Assembly (NCBI RefSeq): GCF_001885095.1
Contig: NZ_LZDD01000003.1
Location: 236,978 to 300,977 of the forward strand
Source: Streptococcus bovimastitidis
Lineage (GTDB): Bacteria > Bacillota > Bacilli > Lactobacillales > Streptococcaceae
Length of the DNA: 64,000 nucleotides
Direction of reading: 5' to 3'
Positions 27,769 through 35,957 of the stretch are shown here, piece after piece. A program made the position numbers and the translations under genes. Each line of letters starts with the position of its first letter. The first letter of the stretch is position 1. The notes beneath the pieces were generated by a model that did no database searches, was not told the DNA's origin, and saw only the letters and a program-made list of their open reading frames with translations.

Positions 27769-28116
27769 ATGGGAATTTTTGATTTTTTTATGAATTCGGA
27801 TAAGGATAAAGAGTCCGTAGAACAACGTCAATCGTATTTTGAGTTTACTAAAACTTATCCATTTACTGTTTTGATACCAGATTTTGAAATAGGACAAGAC
27901 TATTTTGAAGAGATATCTGGAGATATTACATACACTGCTGAAGTTGAATGGAATGAAACTACTGATCAATATGATGTTACAATATTAGATTGGGATGATA
28001 ATACTGGCAGATTTACGCATGATGGAAGTGCGCCAGCAAAAGAAGATGACTTTTATGAGGATTTAAAGGATTATTTAATCTCGCAAGGTGTTTCTGAATT
28101 TGATATTGATTGGTAG
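27769..28116 (+). CDS. Small acidic cytosolic protein, unknown
   Basis: The 115 aa product is strongly acidic, without a membrane segment, and includes a beta-rich stretch (DITYTAEVEWNETTDQYDVTILDW) and a C-terminal FYEDLKDYLISQG helix. AAATGAGGA precedes the ATG. An acidic protein next to a membrane-inserting one could be an immunity or antitoxin partner, which is an inference from the layout. A terminator follows at 28159. Confidence 0.5.
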   Translation: MGIFDFFMNSDKDKESVEQRQSYFEFTKTYPFTVLIPDFEIGQDYFEEISGDITYTAEVEWNETTDQYDVTILDWDDNTGRFTHDGSAPAKEDDFYEDLKDYLISQGVSEFDIDW

Positions 28117-28158
28117 TTGATTCTATTATGATTGAATACTCATTCAACTTTTATAAAA

Positions 28159-28195
28159 CCTATCTCCTTTAATATGGAGATGGGCTCTTTTTTTA
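28159..28195 (+). terminator. Terminator closing the small-gene cluster
   Basis: Stem ATCTCC/GGAGAT (with flanking pairs) and a run of seven T at about 28188-28194. Confidence 0.65.
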
Positions 28196-28331
28196 AAAAA
28201 AGATTTGAGTAGTTCATTTGTTTGGAGCTAAAATTCTTGTATTAACAAAAAAAGAATAAATCTCCTTAGCAGTCTTCTGAACAAACTAGAAGGGGATTCA
28301 TTCATCTTATTTTTTAAATTAATTCAGTTTT

Positions 28332-28622
28332 CTAATTACCTAGGAAGGCGGGTAACAATCCAAAGATTAGATTGAATTGAATCCAAAATGCAAAAATACA
28401 TATGAAGCCAAGAAAAATATATTTCAATTCTTTGGTGATCAATGTTAGCAATAAAGAAAATACGCAACAAATTGGTAAGATTAGATTAACAATAATAAAA
28501 TAGGGGTAATACCCCATAATCTCGCAGTCCCATGGAATAAGTAAACTACTAAACCAGATCAAGGCAATTAAAATAAAATAGAATCTTCTAAATTGATTTA
28601 TGTTTTTTCTCAACTTTAACAT
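28332..28622 (-). CDS. Small polytopic membrane protein, unknown
   Basis: The 96 aa product on the minus strand has about three hydrophobic segments with a basic N terminus (MLKLRKNINQFRR). There is no recognised family. The surrounding region is AT-rich and lies at the boundary between the accessory segment and the following, more GC-rich core genes. The coding call rests on length and membrane pattern only; no clear ribosome binding site is seen upstream of its ATG. Confidence 0.4.
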   Translation of the reverse strand: MLKLRKNINQFRRFYFILIALIWFSSLLIPWDCEIMGYYPYFIIVNLILPICCVFSLLLTLITKELKYIFLGFICIFAFWIQFNLIFGLLPAFLGN

Positions 28623-28909
28623 TCGATCAGCCCTCTGACATCATCTTTGATAATTTTTCTTTCATGATTCGATATAGTCAAATAATCTTATTGAAAAAAG
28701 ATTTGGAAGTCAAAACAACTTTTTGAATTCAATTTAAAAAATTGAATAGTGTCTTTGTAGAAGACCTCCTCCCGAACTTTTTGTTCATCTTTCCCCCACA
28801 TTTTTCAATCAATTTGTGACCTTTTGACCGCTTTGGGGTTGAGGGGTCTTTTTGGTCTTGGGCTGTGGTAAAATTGAGCTAGTTAAATAAGAAGAAGTGA
28901 GGGTTTAGC

Positions 28910-29386
28910 ATGGAATTTAAGTCTTTGATGCATATTGCTTTCTACACGGATCAGCTGGATCAGATGTTGGATTTTTACGTCAACAAGTTGGGTATGACTA
29001 AGAAGTCTGAGGTTAACTATTCTATTTATTTGGATCGGGATGACCGGCCGGCTTTGCAGAAGATTGCGCGTGAGGAGCCTGACAGAATTTTTAATATTTA
29101 CCTTGAGGCTGCTCCAGGTCAGTTTATTGAACTTTTTACGGCTCATGCGACTCAGAAGGAGCACACGCAGTGGGATGAGCATAAGGGTTATTCGCATTTT
29201 GCCCTTTTGGTGGACGACATTTTCAAGACGCGTGATCAGCTGTTAGCCGCTGGTGTGGAGCTGGTTCACGATATTTCCAAGGGTCCGTCTGAGACTTACC
29301 AGATGTGGCTTCGTGATCCGGATGGCAACTATTTTGAAGTTATGCAGTATACTGAAAAGTCCATTCAGCTTGTTGGTAACTGCTAG
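28910..29386 (+). CDS. VOC-family (glyoxalase/dioxygenase fold) protein
   Basis: The 158 aa protein shows the paired beta-alpha-beta-beta-beta units of the vicinal oxygen chelate fold: LMHIAFYTDQLDQMLDFYVNKLGM at the start and GYSHFALLVDDIFKTRDQLLAAGV in the middle, ending in the typical MWLRDPDGNYFEVMQY. His in the first strand, His in the second unit and Glu near the end are candidate metal ligands. Members include lactoylglutathione lyases and dioxygenases; substrate is not predictable. It is followed after 69 bp by a UPF0303-type gene. Confidence 0.85.
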   Translation: MEFKSLMHIAFYTDQLDQMLDFYVNKLGMTKKSEVNYSIYLDRDDRPALQKIAREEPDRIFNIYLEAAPGQFIELFTAHATQKEHTQWDEHKGYSHFALLVDDIFKTRDQLLAAGVELVHDISKGPSETYQMWLRDPDGNYFEVMQYTEKSIQLVGNC

Positions 29387-29455
29387 TCGGTTTTGAAGTC
29401 AAAAACAAATTCTGTCTGATGAAGGCTCTGGCAGAATCGAAGGGAGTAAATAAGA

Positions 29456-29968
29456 ATGTCTCACAATTTAATGGAATTAGCGCAGCAATTCTCTAAAGAA
29501 GACAAGGAAATCTTAGCAAGCATTGAAGAAAATTTGATTTTCCAGTCTTTCGATAGTCAGGCGGCTCTGGCTTTGGGGGCGCTTTTGGTGGAGGAAGCGG
29601 TGGCTTTTGGCGAGGAGCCGGCCATTCGGATTGAGCGCTTATCTGATGGGGCGGCCATTTTCCAATACATTGGTAATTCTGGCGGGGAGCGCAATATTGG
29701 TTTTGCTCTGCGCAAGATGGCTGCTGTCAGAGTGACGGGATTCTCTAGTCTCTATTCTCTAGCTTTGTTAGGCGAGGATCCGCAACTTTTGGATTTGGAG
29801 CGCATTTTGCCAGTTGCGGGTGCCTTTCCCATTAAGGTGGCTGGAGAAATGGTGGCAATTTTAGGCATTTCCGGTTTGCATCATGGCAATGATCATCGCC
29901 TTTTGATGCTAGCTTTATCTAAATTCTTGGGTCTTGACCTTCCGGAATACCAAGGTTTGATTATTTGA
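29456..29968 (+). CDS. UPF0303 / heme-degrading-domain (HbpS-like) protein
   Basis: The 170 aa protein matches the UPF0303 pattern: an N-terminal helical stretch, SFDSQAALALGALLVEEAV, a central GGERNIGFALRKMAAVRVTGFSS, then PVAGAFPIKVAGEMVAILGISGLHHGNDHRLLM. The last part is the typical GAFPI...G..V..IGVSGL loop of the HbpS/DUF336 family, some members of which bind heme or oligomerise. The exact function is unknown. GGGAG precedes the ATG by 10 nt. It probably forms a unit with the VOC gene and ends in a strong terminator. Confidence 0.8.
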   Translation: MSHNLMELAQQFSKEDKEILASIEENLIFQSFDSQAALALGALLVEEAVAFGEEPAIRIERLSDGAAIFQYIGNSGGERNIGFALRKMAAVRVTGFSSLYSLALLGEDPQLLDLERILPVAGAFPIKVAGEMVAILGISGLHHGNDHRLLMLALSKFLGLDLPEYQGLII

Positions 29969-29974
29969 GTATAG

Positions 29975-29999
29975 TAAAAGCATCCGAGGATGCTTTTTT
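29975..29999 (+). terminator. Terminator after UPF0303 gene
   Basis: AAAAGCATCC pairs with GGATGCTTTT around a very small loop, followed by T. It reaches the stop codon of the convergent gene. Confidence 0.8.
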
Positions 30000-30938
30000 T
30001 TATTCATAATCTGTTGGGTATTCAATCAGATTGATTTTCCCATCTTTGACCTCAACGCCGAAAAGCAGATCGTAACTATCATAGGAGTCTTTATCCTTTG
30101 TGTATTCAAAGTCAACCTCATAATAACCATCTGGGCACTGGGAGACATTTAATTGGTCCAATTGACCTGTCATACGATCGATTTCTGCTTTAAGGGAAGT
30201 TCCCTGTTTCACTTTTCCGTAAATCGGTGACATGTAGATTTTATAGGTATAGAAATAATTAGCTAAATAGGATTTTAATTTTAGGTCATAGATTCCAAGA
30301 AGCGGTTTCTTTTTTGCTTCTTCAAGGGGACCAATATCTTTGATTAATTGTTGTTTGACCGCTTTCTGGTCGTAATCTCTTGAAGTAGGTCTATCATAAT
30401 AGAGAGCTATTCCACTTGGGTTAATTAACCTTCCTTTTTCATCACTGATTGTTTTTGAAAAAGAATACTTGATCTTTTGGTTATATTCTTTGGCCTCTTG
30501 TCCGTGGCCTAAGGTTTTGTCAAATAAATAAGCGATATGTTCATCATATTTAAAGAGGTGATTTGAAATCAAGTCTTCTGTGCTGGTCACTGGGGGCAAT
30601 GATTCGATTCCTCCAGCCGGTAATCGATAATCTCTAAATTTATAGGTCACTTTGTGGCCATTAATGTTTTCAACATAATCATATGAGTATAAGTAATAAC
30701 TCTCAAAGGCATCAAGCTCAATATTAAAATTTTTAATTTTCCCATTGAAACCACTCTTTTTATAGTAAGAGATTAACAGGGGTTTGAATTTGTTTTCATC
30801 ATATAAACTATCCGTTTTATCTTGATACGTAAAGATATCATACAAGGTGAAGGCGACAAAACCAAAGAAGATAACCCCTGGTAAGGTGACAAGGATACAA
30901 GCTAAAACGATTAGGACTTGTTTTACTCTTTCAGACAT
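30000..30938 (-). CDS. Membrane-anchored extracellular protein, unknown
   Basis: The 312 aa product has a basic start (MSERVKQ) and one hydrophobic segment (about residues 8-34, LIVLACILVTLPGVIFFGFVAFTLY). An extracytoplasmic region of about 275 residues rich in Tyr, Lys and Asp follows. No LPxTG or lipobox is present, so a signal anchor is likely. It resembles the large set of streptococcal anchored lipoprotein-like proteins without known role. It is convergent with the UPF0303 gene and divergent from the Ser-rich surface protein. Confidence 0.65.
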   Translation of the reverse strand: MSERVKQVLIVLACILVTLPGVIFFGFVAFTLYDIFTYQDKTDSLYDENKFKPLLISYYKKSGFNGKIKNFNIELDAFESYYLYSYDYVENINGHKVTYKFRDYRLPAGGIESLPPVTSTEDLISNHLFKYDEHIAYLFDKTLGHGQEAKEYNQKIKYSFSKTISDEKGRLINPSGIALYYDRPTSRDYDQKAVKQQLIKDIGPLEEAKKKPLLGIYDLKLKSYLANYFYTYKIYMSPIYGKVKQGTSLKAEIDRMTGQLDQLNVSQCPDGYYEVDFEYTKDKDSYDSYDLLFGVEVKDGKINLIEYPTDYE

Positions 30939-31262
30939 TTCTTTTTCCTCATTTTTCTTTAATTATTTTACCATAAAATCATGTCAAAAAGCCAAAAATT
31001 AATCATAATTATGAATTGAAATATTGTGCAAAGGGTGAAAAAACATCAAGATTTGAGCCTTTGTTAGTGAATTTAAAGATTGGTCAGTTTTATTGAACTA
31101 TTCTGTGAATTTGTGACATATTATGATTGACTATTTTTTTGAGTTATTGTAATATTAAAAATATTGTGAATGGATTAATTTTTTGATAATATTCAAACAT
31201 TTAGTCATTTTACTTTCATATTTTATAAAAGAGAGACCGACTTTGTTCGGTGGAGAGAAATT
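30939..31262. other. Intergenic region before the Ser-rich surface protein
   Basis: About 320 bp, very AT-rich, without a gene-like frame. It should hold divergent promoters. Just before the TTG start is a hairpin ACCGA/TCGGT (31234-31249) immediately upstream of the GGAGAG ribosome binding site; it may influence translation. I see no repeat or other feature. Confidence 0.5.
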
Positions 31263-32150
31263 TTGGGGAAAAATACTATTTTAAAAACACTGACGGCGCT
31301 TGGTGCTATTTCTGGTGCTTCAGCTCTTGTTCAAACAGTAGAGGCAGCTGATGCGACTACTCTTGGGCTAACGTCTGAAATGGCTCTAGATCAAACGACA
31401 CAATTGGATTCTAATGTCGTTGTTGCTGCGTCCGCAAATGCTGTGATTTCTGACTCTGCTTCAGCTTCAGCTAGCGTTATGCCATCTTTATCAGAGGCGA
31501 CTAGTGAATCAACTTATTACACTTACTCTAATTCAACTTTAAATAGTTCACAGCTAGCTTCATATTCTGAACAACAATCCTTATCCCTCTCAGAATCTGA
31601 AAGTATTTCAATGTCAGAATTCGAGTCTCTTTCTGATAGCATTACTAAGCCATACTTGGAATCTTCATCTATTAACTATTCCTTATCAATGAGTACTGAT
31701 TCAACTTTCTCAGCAACACCATCACAATCTGCTAGCTTATCTGGTTCAACAGTTGAAACAAGTTCATTCCCATCAGAATCAGCTTTTCCTTCTGAGTCAA
31801 CTTCAGCAAGTTTGACACAATCAGAGTCAACAACAGAAACTTATTATGAATATTCAAATTCATGGTCTCAATCAACAAGTGCAACATCAGAATCAGTGGC
31901 TTCAACTTCAGTTAGTCAAAGTCAAACAACAAGTCCAGTGGCAACATCAACTGCTAAACCAGTTTCACAAAAAGTTGCTCCAATGCCTGTTGCAACTGAG
32001 AACAAAGAAGTAAGTTCTCAATCAGCTCCACAAGCAGCCTTACCAAATACTGGTAGTCAATCTTCAAATAGTGCTTTAGCAGTAGTAGCAGCTAGCTTTA
32101 TGGGCGCATTTGCTCTATTAACTGGTAAAAATCGTAAAGAAAATAAATAA
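31263..32150 (+). CDS. Ser-rich LPxTG-anchored surface protein
   Basis: The 295 aa product starts at TTG 31263, 7 nt after GGAGAG; no ATG is available before the signal peptide. Residues 1-29 form a signal sequence (GAISGASALVQTVEA). The mature region is dominated by Ser, Thr and Glu (SASASASV, LSLSESESISMSEFESLS), with two short aromatic repeats of the form TYY-EYSNS. It ends in LPNTG, a hydrophobic helix and a KNRKENK tail for sortase A anchoring. It is much shorter than the large Ser-rich adhesins and has no folded binding domain. It looks like a stalk or a glycosylated surface coat. A terminator follows at 32174. Confidence 0.85.
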   Translation: MGKNTILKTLTALGAISGASALVQTVEAADATTLGLTSEMALDQTTQLDSNVVVAASANAVISDSASASASVMPSLSEATSESTYYTYSNSTLNSSQLASYSEQQSLSLSESESISMSEFESLSDSITKPYLESSSINYSLSMSTDSTFSATPSQSASLSGSTVETSSFPSESAFPSESTSASLTQSESTTETYYEYSNSWSQSTSATSESVASTSVSQSQTTSPVATSTAKPVSQKVAPMPVATENKEVSSQSAPQAALPNTGSQSSNSALAVVAASFMGAFALLTGKNRKENK

Positions 32151-32173
32151 GAAAAATACTCATACTTAAAAAT

Positions 32174-32200
32174 ATCACCTGAAAAGGTGATGTTTTTTTT
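32174..32200 (+). terminator. Terminator of surface protein gene
   Basis: ATCACCT-GAAA-AGGTGAT stem followed by a G and nine T. Confidence 0.85.
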
Positions 32201-32350
32201 GTTTTTTGGAATTTTTTTCGAATGTAATTAGTGAGATGGCTTATGGGTACCTTTAAAATAAAAAAATTCATCTCTAAAATCGAAAATTTCTTGCAAGAAA
32301 TTTTTTCCCATATCATTTATTTTTTTACGAAACAATTTAATCAGACTTCC

Positions 32351-32385
32351 CTGACATTGTCAGACTATTGAATAGGTGATATTCT
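32351..32385 (+). promoter_or_regulatory. Promoter with 13-bp palindrome before the bacteriocin-like operon
   Basis: CTGACATTGTCAG (32351-32363) is a perfect palindrome around one base. It overlaps a -35-like TTGTCA (32357-32362), which stands 17 bp from TATTCT (32380-32385). The placement suggests an operator for a repressor that would block RNA polymerase; the regulator is unknown. Confidence 0.5.
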
Positions 32386-32425
32386 AAATTAACTTATTTA
32401 AAAACTATAGAAGAGGAGAAAAAAT

Positions 32426-32671
32426 ATGAATACTGTACTAAAAAAATACAAAAATAATATGGAATTGGCTATATTACAATATACAGATTATTTAAATGAA
32501 AAGTATAAGAACACACTAGAAAACAAGTGGTTTTGGATTATTGTTGCCATGGTAACTCTTGCGGCAATTGGTCTTTATGCATGGTATTGTACAAGTAGAG
32601 GTTATGCCTTCGCGTTTAATATCAAATATAACTGGCCAAAATCTGGTCAAATGGGTATTGCATGTAAGTAG
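32426..32671 (+). CDS. Bacteriocin-like precursor peptide with two cysteines
   Basis: The 81 aa product has a charged amphipathic N terminus (residues 1-34), a hydrophobic helix (about 35-54) and a C-terminal 26-residue tail with Cys55 and Cys80 framing an aromatic, basic stretch (SRGYAFAFNIKYNW). There is no double-glycine leader. The downstream genes (ABC ATPase, permease, small membrane protein, M50-type protease, CPWC thioredoxin-like protein) are the kind that accompany small peptide antibiotics, and the thioredoxin-like protein fits formation of a Cys55-Cys80 disulfide. It could instead be a membrane protein sensed by the system. AGGAG lies 8 nt before the ATG. The identity as a bacteriocin is inferred from context. 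Confidence 0.55.
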   Translation: MNTVLKKYKNNMELAILQYTDYLNEKYKNTLENKWFWIIVAMVTLAAIGLYAWYCTSRGYAFAFNIKYNWPKSGQMGIACK

Positions 32672-32732
32672 TATAAAAGAACATTTTATGTGAGAAATAT
32701 TGTTTTTATTTATTTCCTAATTTGGAGGGGTA

Positions 32733-33461
32733 ATGTTTAATATAAATAATTTAGATCAATCTTTTAGTAGCAAAAGAATTTTACGAGAAATTTCTTGTCA
32801 ATTTCCAAATAGTGGAGTTAGTATTATCATCGGAACAAATGGATGTGGAAAATCCACTTTCATGAATGTATTATCTGAAATGATTCCATTTAGTTCTGGG
32901 GAAATTATATGCAATGGTTTTCCAATAAAGAGTAAAGAATATAATGAACAAATTTTCTATATTCCTTCGGATTTTTATTTACCAGAATTTATGACTGGAG
33001 AAGAATATATAAATTTTATTCTAAAACATTATAAAAATGCTGATTTTTTACTAGTTGAATTTTTGTTGAATCTTTTTGATCTTGCGGAATATAAAAATAC
33101 TTTAATAGAAAAATATTCTTTTGGTATGAAAAAGAAAATTCAAGTTATTGCTTCATTTTGTTCATTTACACCTTATATTTTAGCAGATGAAATATTTAGT
33201 GGTTTGGATTTTGACACGGTGATATTATTAGAAAGCTTAATTGACTATTTTAAAGAAAAAAGAAGTTTTATCATTGTATCACATGATATGGATACCCTTA
33301 AACGATTTCCGGAAAATATTTTTATCATGAATAAAGGTTGTATTACTCCATTTTTAGGAAATGTTAATGATAAGAACAATATTGTGAAATCTATAGGAGG
33401 AATCAGTGATAAAATCAATTCATTACATGAATATTTTGGAAATAGTAAAACTATTTATTAA
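32733..33461 (+). CDS. ABC transporter ATP-binding protein (export/immunity type)
   Basis: The 242 aa ATPase has Walker A GTNGCGKST (about residues 34-42), a signature YSFGMKKK, Walker B ILADEIFSGLD and the switch His in IVSHD. The signature SFGMKKK is typical of exporters of the bacitracin/lantibiotic immunity type (for example SkfE or LanF groups) and not of importers. It would drive the permease encoded next, whose start lies within this gene. Likely job: export of, or self-protection from, the 81 aa peptide product. Confidence 0.85.
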   Translation: MFNINNLDQSFSSKRILREISCQFPNSGVSIIIGTNGCGKSTFMNVLSEMIPFSSGEIICNGFPIKSKEYNEQIFYIPSDFYLPEFMTGEEYINFILKHYKNADFLLVEFLLNLFDLAEYKNTLIEKYSFGMKKKIQVIASFCSFTPYILADEIFSGLDFDTVILLESLIDYFKEKRSFIIVSHDMDTLKRFPENIFIMNKGCITPFLGNVNDKNNIVKSIGGISDKINSLHEYFGNSKTIY

Positions 33462-34758
33462 CGATTCCTTCCATGGATTTATTAAAAGACCAATATTCAA
33501 AAATAAAATTGGGATTTATGGTTTACTTACAACTTTCTTGATTCTCTATTGCTTTTATTTCTATATAAATGCAGTGGAGTTTGTAAACTTAGGTCAAAAT
33601 AGAGGGAATTATACATTTGAGGAGCTTAAAATTGCTCAAAAATTATCAATTACAAGTTATTCCGATTTATCATTTGTCTTTGGCATATTAATTTTCCATT
33701 TATCAGAAGCCATAATTCAGGTGAAAAGTAGCTCGTTATTTACGATTAAATCTCTTCCATATCATAAAAATGAATTAAAATATGCTGTGCAGTTTTTCAA
33801 ATTAGGGACATCGGCTATATTTTTTGAATTATTTTTCATCATAATGATGCCTGGGTTACAAATAATTGGAAATGTGATTATTTCAACTCTTTTATTTTTC
33901 ACCTGTCATTTTTCATTTTTTAACGGTTATATGCTGAGTTTGTTTTACTATAATTCATTTAATAAAATATTTATCTCATATTACTCCAAATTGAAAAATT
34001 TTCTAACAGTTGCATTTTTGTGTTTGACTTTTTATTTTTTTTACATTGGGAGATTTAAACTAGAGACTTTCTTATCAAAACTAATTAATCAACCTATCTA
34101 TTTGACAATAATTTGCTTTGTTTTCAATATTATTATTGTTTTTATTTTTTTAAGTATTCCTTATAGGAATATAGAAAATCAATTTTTAAAAAGCACTTAT
34201 TATTATTTGCCCTTCTCAAGATATCTTCCTAATGAGTACAAAGGTTTAATGAGAACAAAACTTTATATTGTTTCTCAGATTGTTTTAACTGTAACATGTT
34301 TATATTCATTGATAGTTGCTGATTTTATGACGATGTTATCTATATTTGGCCAACTCTTTCCATTTCTTAATGTTGTTTTTTTGCATTATTTTGATTCAAC
34401 TGCGAAAGTTCGAAAAATATATAATTTACTCAATGTTTCTATTTTGAAAGAATTATTTAAAGTATCAATTTGTGTTGTGGTCTTTCAAATTCCCTTAATT
34501 ATTTTGGGATTTTATTTGCCAGGTAGATATCATGACTTTTTATGGGGGATATTATTGGCGTTTGCAGCAATCATTATTGGAGCTTTATTTCCCAAAAGTA
34601 GTAGCACATTAAACGAAACTGTTTCAACATTTTTACTATTTCTAACAGTTGTCATGATATTGATTATGAAGAACTATCTATTGCCAATGATATTTGTAAT
34701 AGTAATATTTATAGCCATTATTCTTTATTTATTAAAAAAAGAAAGAAGTTTAGTATGA
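33406..34758 (+). CDS. ABC transporter permease, polytopic
   Basis: The 450 aa product has about ten to twelve hydrophobic segments and few charged loops. It begins at GTG 33406, placed 5 nt after AGGAGG, which lies inside the ATPase gene, so the overlap is 56 bp. ATG 33427 is an alternative start without its own ribosome binding site. No family motif is recognised, but the pairing with the ATPase makes it the membrane half of an exporter. The next gene overlaps its end by 4 bp (ATGA), indicating coupled translation. Confidence 0.75.
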   Translation: MIKSIHYMNILEIVKLFINDSFHGFIKRPIFKNKIGIYGLLTTFLILYCFYFYINAVEFVNLGQNRGNYTFEELKIAQKLSITSYSDLSFVFGILIFHLSEAIIQVKSSSLFTIKSLPYHKNELKYAVQFFKLGTSAIFFELFFIIMMPGLQIIGNVIISTLLFFTCHFSFFNGYMLSLFYYNSFNKIFISYYSKLKNFLTVAFLCLTFYFFYIGRFKLETFLSKLINQPIYLTIICFVFNIIIVFIFLSIPYRNIENQFLKSTYYYLPFSRYLPNEYKGLMRTKLYIVSQIVLTVTCLYSLIVADFMTMLSIFGQLFPFLNVVFLHYFDSTAKVRKIYNLLNVSILKELFKVSICVVVFQIPLIILGFYLPGRYHDFLWGILLAFAAIIIGALFPKSSSTLNETVSTFLLFLTVVMILIMKNYLLPMIFVIVIFIAIILYLLKKERSLV

Positions 34759-35030
34759 TTCAAAAGATGATAAAACAATTTTGTTATATTAATTTACTTT
34801 GGTTGATATTATTTCTAATTGACTATGGTATAGAATTATTTCAAGTAAATAATTCTGAAAGAATAACAGTAATGGGGTTGTATATAAAAAGTGCAGAAAA
34901 TAGTAATGGGCTTTATACCGTATTTGGATTGACTTATAAAATATTAATTATTTATCTCATTATGATTTTTGTTTGGTTAGGTATATATTATGTTTTACAA
35001 AAATGGAGGAAACGAAAATTATTGTTCTAA
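34755..35030 (+). CDS. Small two-helix membrane protein of the peptide operon
   Basis: The 91 aa product has two hydrophobic segments (about residues 12-27 and 64-85) separated by a polar outside loop. It begins in an ATGA overlap with the permease and overlaps the following protease gene. Small membrane proteins in such operons can be immunity proteins or transporter subunits. No motif decides. Confidence 0.55.
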   Translation: MIQKMIKQFCYINLLWLILFLIDYGIELFQVNNSERITVMGLYIKSAENSNGLYTVFGLTYKILIIYLIMIFVWLGIYYVLQKWRKRKLLF

Positions 35031-35371
35031 CATTTTTACTATTCTCAGTGATTACACTTTTGCTTGTGATTTTACATGAAAGTTTTCATTTTCTAACTGC
35101 GTATTTGCTCAATCTATCACCTGAAATAAAATTCAACTTTTGTTGTCCGTCAATAAAATATCAAAACCAAGAATCTAATTTTAAAAATCTACTTGTATCA
35201 GCACTTTCTCCGATAATAATAATTGGTTTGGGAGTAATTCTTCAAGATTATAGTATTTATGGATTTTATACAAAAGTATTATGTTTTTCCAATATAATAA
35301 ACTTATTTCCAGTTACTTCAGACGGTGAAGTCATTCTGATTTCAATAATAAGGTTGGTGAAGAAAATATGA
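35003..35371 (+). CDS. M50-like (site-2 protease type) membrane metalloprotease
   Basis: The protein (122 aa from the ATG at 35003) carries HESFH (residues 25-29), an HExxH zinc motif within the first membrane helix, and NLFPVTSDGE near the end, matching the NxxPxxxxDG motif that gives the third zinc ligand in site-2 proteases. The enzyme is short but has both motifs. Related membrane proteases occur in peptide operons such as skf and yyd of Bacillus. It may process the precursor in the membrane. The start is uncertain: a GGAGG at 35005-35009 lies after this ATG and could serve an ATT start near 35018. The last 4 bp overlap the next gene. Confidence 0.7.
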   Translation: MEETKIIVLTFLLFSVITLLLVILHESFHFLTAYLLNLSPEIKFNFCCPSIKYQNQESNFKNLLVSALSPIIIIGLGVILQDYSIYGFYTKVLCFSNIINLFPVTSDGEVILISIIRLVKKI

Positions 35372-35880
35372 AAAAAATTATTTCAAAGATATTCTTTCTA
35401 TTATTTTCGATTTCTTTTGTCTATTATATTGCAAACACAAAAACAGAAAGTAATTCAATTAGAATAGAAAACTCTATTAATTTTACTAAGGAACCATTTG
35501 GTCGTACAATGAAAATGATATCCTCGAAAAAACCTGGGATATATTATTTTGGTTATCAAAATTGTCCTTGGTGTGTAGAACTTCAGCCAATTCTTGATGA
35601 AGTTTTAGAACAAAACAAGATAAAAGCCAATTACACCAATATCAAAGACAAGAATTTTAAAGACAACTATAAAAATCAATTAAATAAATTGTATGCAAAA
35701 CATGTTGGAGGTAACTTAGAAGTTCCTTTTCTCGTAATCATCGATCCTGAAAGAAATATTTCTACTCACGTTGGCACTTTACCTAATCATAATGCAATCC
35801 AAAACAAATTAACTCACAATGAAAAGAATAAGTTAAAAAGTATATTGAACAAACTCGTAAGTCAAAATATTAGCAAGTAA
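35368..35880 (+). CDS. Thioredoxin-like disulfide protein (bacteriocin accessory type)
   Basis: The 170 aa product has an N-terminal hydrophobic segment (about residues 5-21) that anchors or exports it, then a thioredoxin fold with YQNCPWCVEL (C66, C69) as the active site and VPFLVII, which contains the cis-proline. Proteins of this type (PedC/bacteriocin transport accessory) help to form disulfides in secreted bacteriocins. The 81 aa peptide of this operon has exactly two cysteines in its tail. It begins in an ATGA overlap with the protease gene and ends the operon; no terminator is seen. Confidence 0.8.
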   Translation: MKKIISKIFFLLFSISFVYYIANTKTESNSIRIENSINFTKEPFGRTMKMISSKKPGIYYFGYQNCPWCVELQPILDEVLEQNKIKANYTNIKDKNFKDNYKNQLNKLYAKHVGGNLEVPFLVIIDPERNISTHVGTLPNHNAIQNKLTHNEKNKLKSILNKLVSQNISK

Positions 35881-35957
35881 TGAATCTTTTGACTTATTTA
35901 GAATATCAAGAATTAAAAGCAGAAAAAGAGTGATGTCAGCAATTAGTGATATAATGA

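Noticed and set aside
16000..28700. Integrase, transposase or CRISPR array in the accessory region
   Set aside because: I looked for tyrosine or serine recombinase motifs, transposase DDE patterns and regular direct repeats and found none.
32098..32316. 72-codon minus-strand frame after the surface protein
   Set aside because: It overlaps the terminator and the LPxTG region, and its sequence is low-complexity without a ribosome binding site.
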